5,427 bases of DNA from Deltaproteobacteria bacterium. Lineage in GTDB: Bacteria; JAMCPX01. Shown here piece after piece: positions 5,295-5,427 of this stretch. The notes beneath the pieces were generated by a model that did no database searches, was not told the DNA's origin, and saw nothing but the letters and a program-made list of their open reading frames with translations. The stretch lies in contig JAMDCL010000033.1 in assembly GCA_023489065.1 (NCBI GenBank), positions 1-5,427 of the forward strand, given 5' to 3'. The position numbers were made by a program, and so were the translations under genes. Position 1 is the stretch's first letter, and each line of letters opens with the position of its first letter.

Positions 5295-5427
5295 CTACTG
5301 AGGATTAACAATGGCATCAATCTCGTTTGCGTCGAGTATCTCTTTTTCCAGCAGTTTCATGGCAAATTTATTCAGGATGTCGAATTTCTTCTTTAAAAGA
5401 TCGGTAGCGGTGCCGTAACAGGTCATT
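5295..5427 (-). CDS. ftsH: C-terminal end of ATP-dependent zinc metalloprotease FtsH (5' part outside window)
   Basis: The final 43 codons end at TAG 5297..5295. The peptide contains ATDLLKKKFDILNKFAM followed by KLLEKEILDANEIDAIV. This is the typical tail of the FtsH peptidase domain, where an A..LL......L..LA..LLEKE.LD..EI pattern closes the helical domain. The AAA+ and HExxH regions lie outside the window, so activity cannot be judged. FtsH is a membrane-anchored protease that degrades misassembled membrane proteins and some regulators. The assignment also rests on context: ftsH directly before folP and glmM is the E. coli order. The end is very short after the final helix (NPQ), with no long acidic tail visible. 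Confidence 0.85.
   Translation of the reverse strand, partial: MTCYGTATDLLKKKFDILNKFAMKLLEKEILDANEIDAIVNPQ

Overview
The window looks like a piece of a Gram-negative, non-enterobacterial chromosome, most plausibly a Desulfobacterota/deltaproteobacterium-like lineage. This is an inference from gene order and protein style: ftsH-folP-glmM is the proteobacterial order, but here a cdaA-cdaR (c-di-AMP) pair sits between folP and glmM, and FolP has the long N-terminal domain I associate with deltaproteobacterial relatives. No sequence search was possible, so the taxon is not proven. There is no sign of mobile elements, CRISPR arrays, tRNA or rRNA.

Right part, positions 1300 to 5427, all on the minus strand, read right to left: the last 43 codons of ftsH, then folP, cdaA, cdaR (ybbR) and glmM. 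The genes are packed as one transcription unit. There are 23 bp between ftsH and folP, a TAATG junction between folP and cdaA, and ATGA junctions between cdaA and cdaR and between cdaR and glmM. Membrane protease, folate synthesis, the second messenger c-di-AMP with its membrane partner, and the first committed amino-sugar step of the cell wall (glucosamine-1-phosphate) are thus probably co-transcribed and translationally coupled. The promoter lies outside the window.

Middle, 1231 to 1299: a 69 bp convergent gap with two overlapping GC-rich hairpins and no clear U-tract.

Left part: a plus-strand classical short-chain dehydrogenase (400 to 1230) with an unusual Trp/Pro-rich hydrophobic and Lys-rich C-terminal tail. 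It is divergent from a minus-strand gene cut by the window edge (1 to 289). The N-terminus of that gene carries a YGS...DF...VDD pattern resembling the Tam41/Mmp37 type of CDP-diacylglycerol synthase, known best from mitochondria. The 110 bp between the two genes holds two good sigma70-type promoters facing away from each other and sharing the same -35 bases, flanked by a small inverted repeat.

Most of the window is recognisable housekeeping. The parts most worth a second look are the Tam41-like/SDR divergent pair with its shared promoter core, the substituted basic residues in FolP (GGESTKPG) and CdaA (GTRHK), and the five-gene coupled operon.
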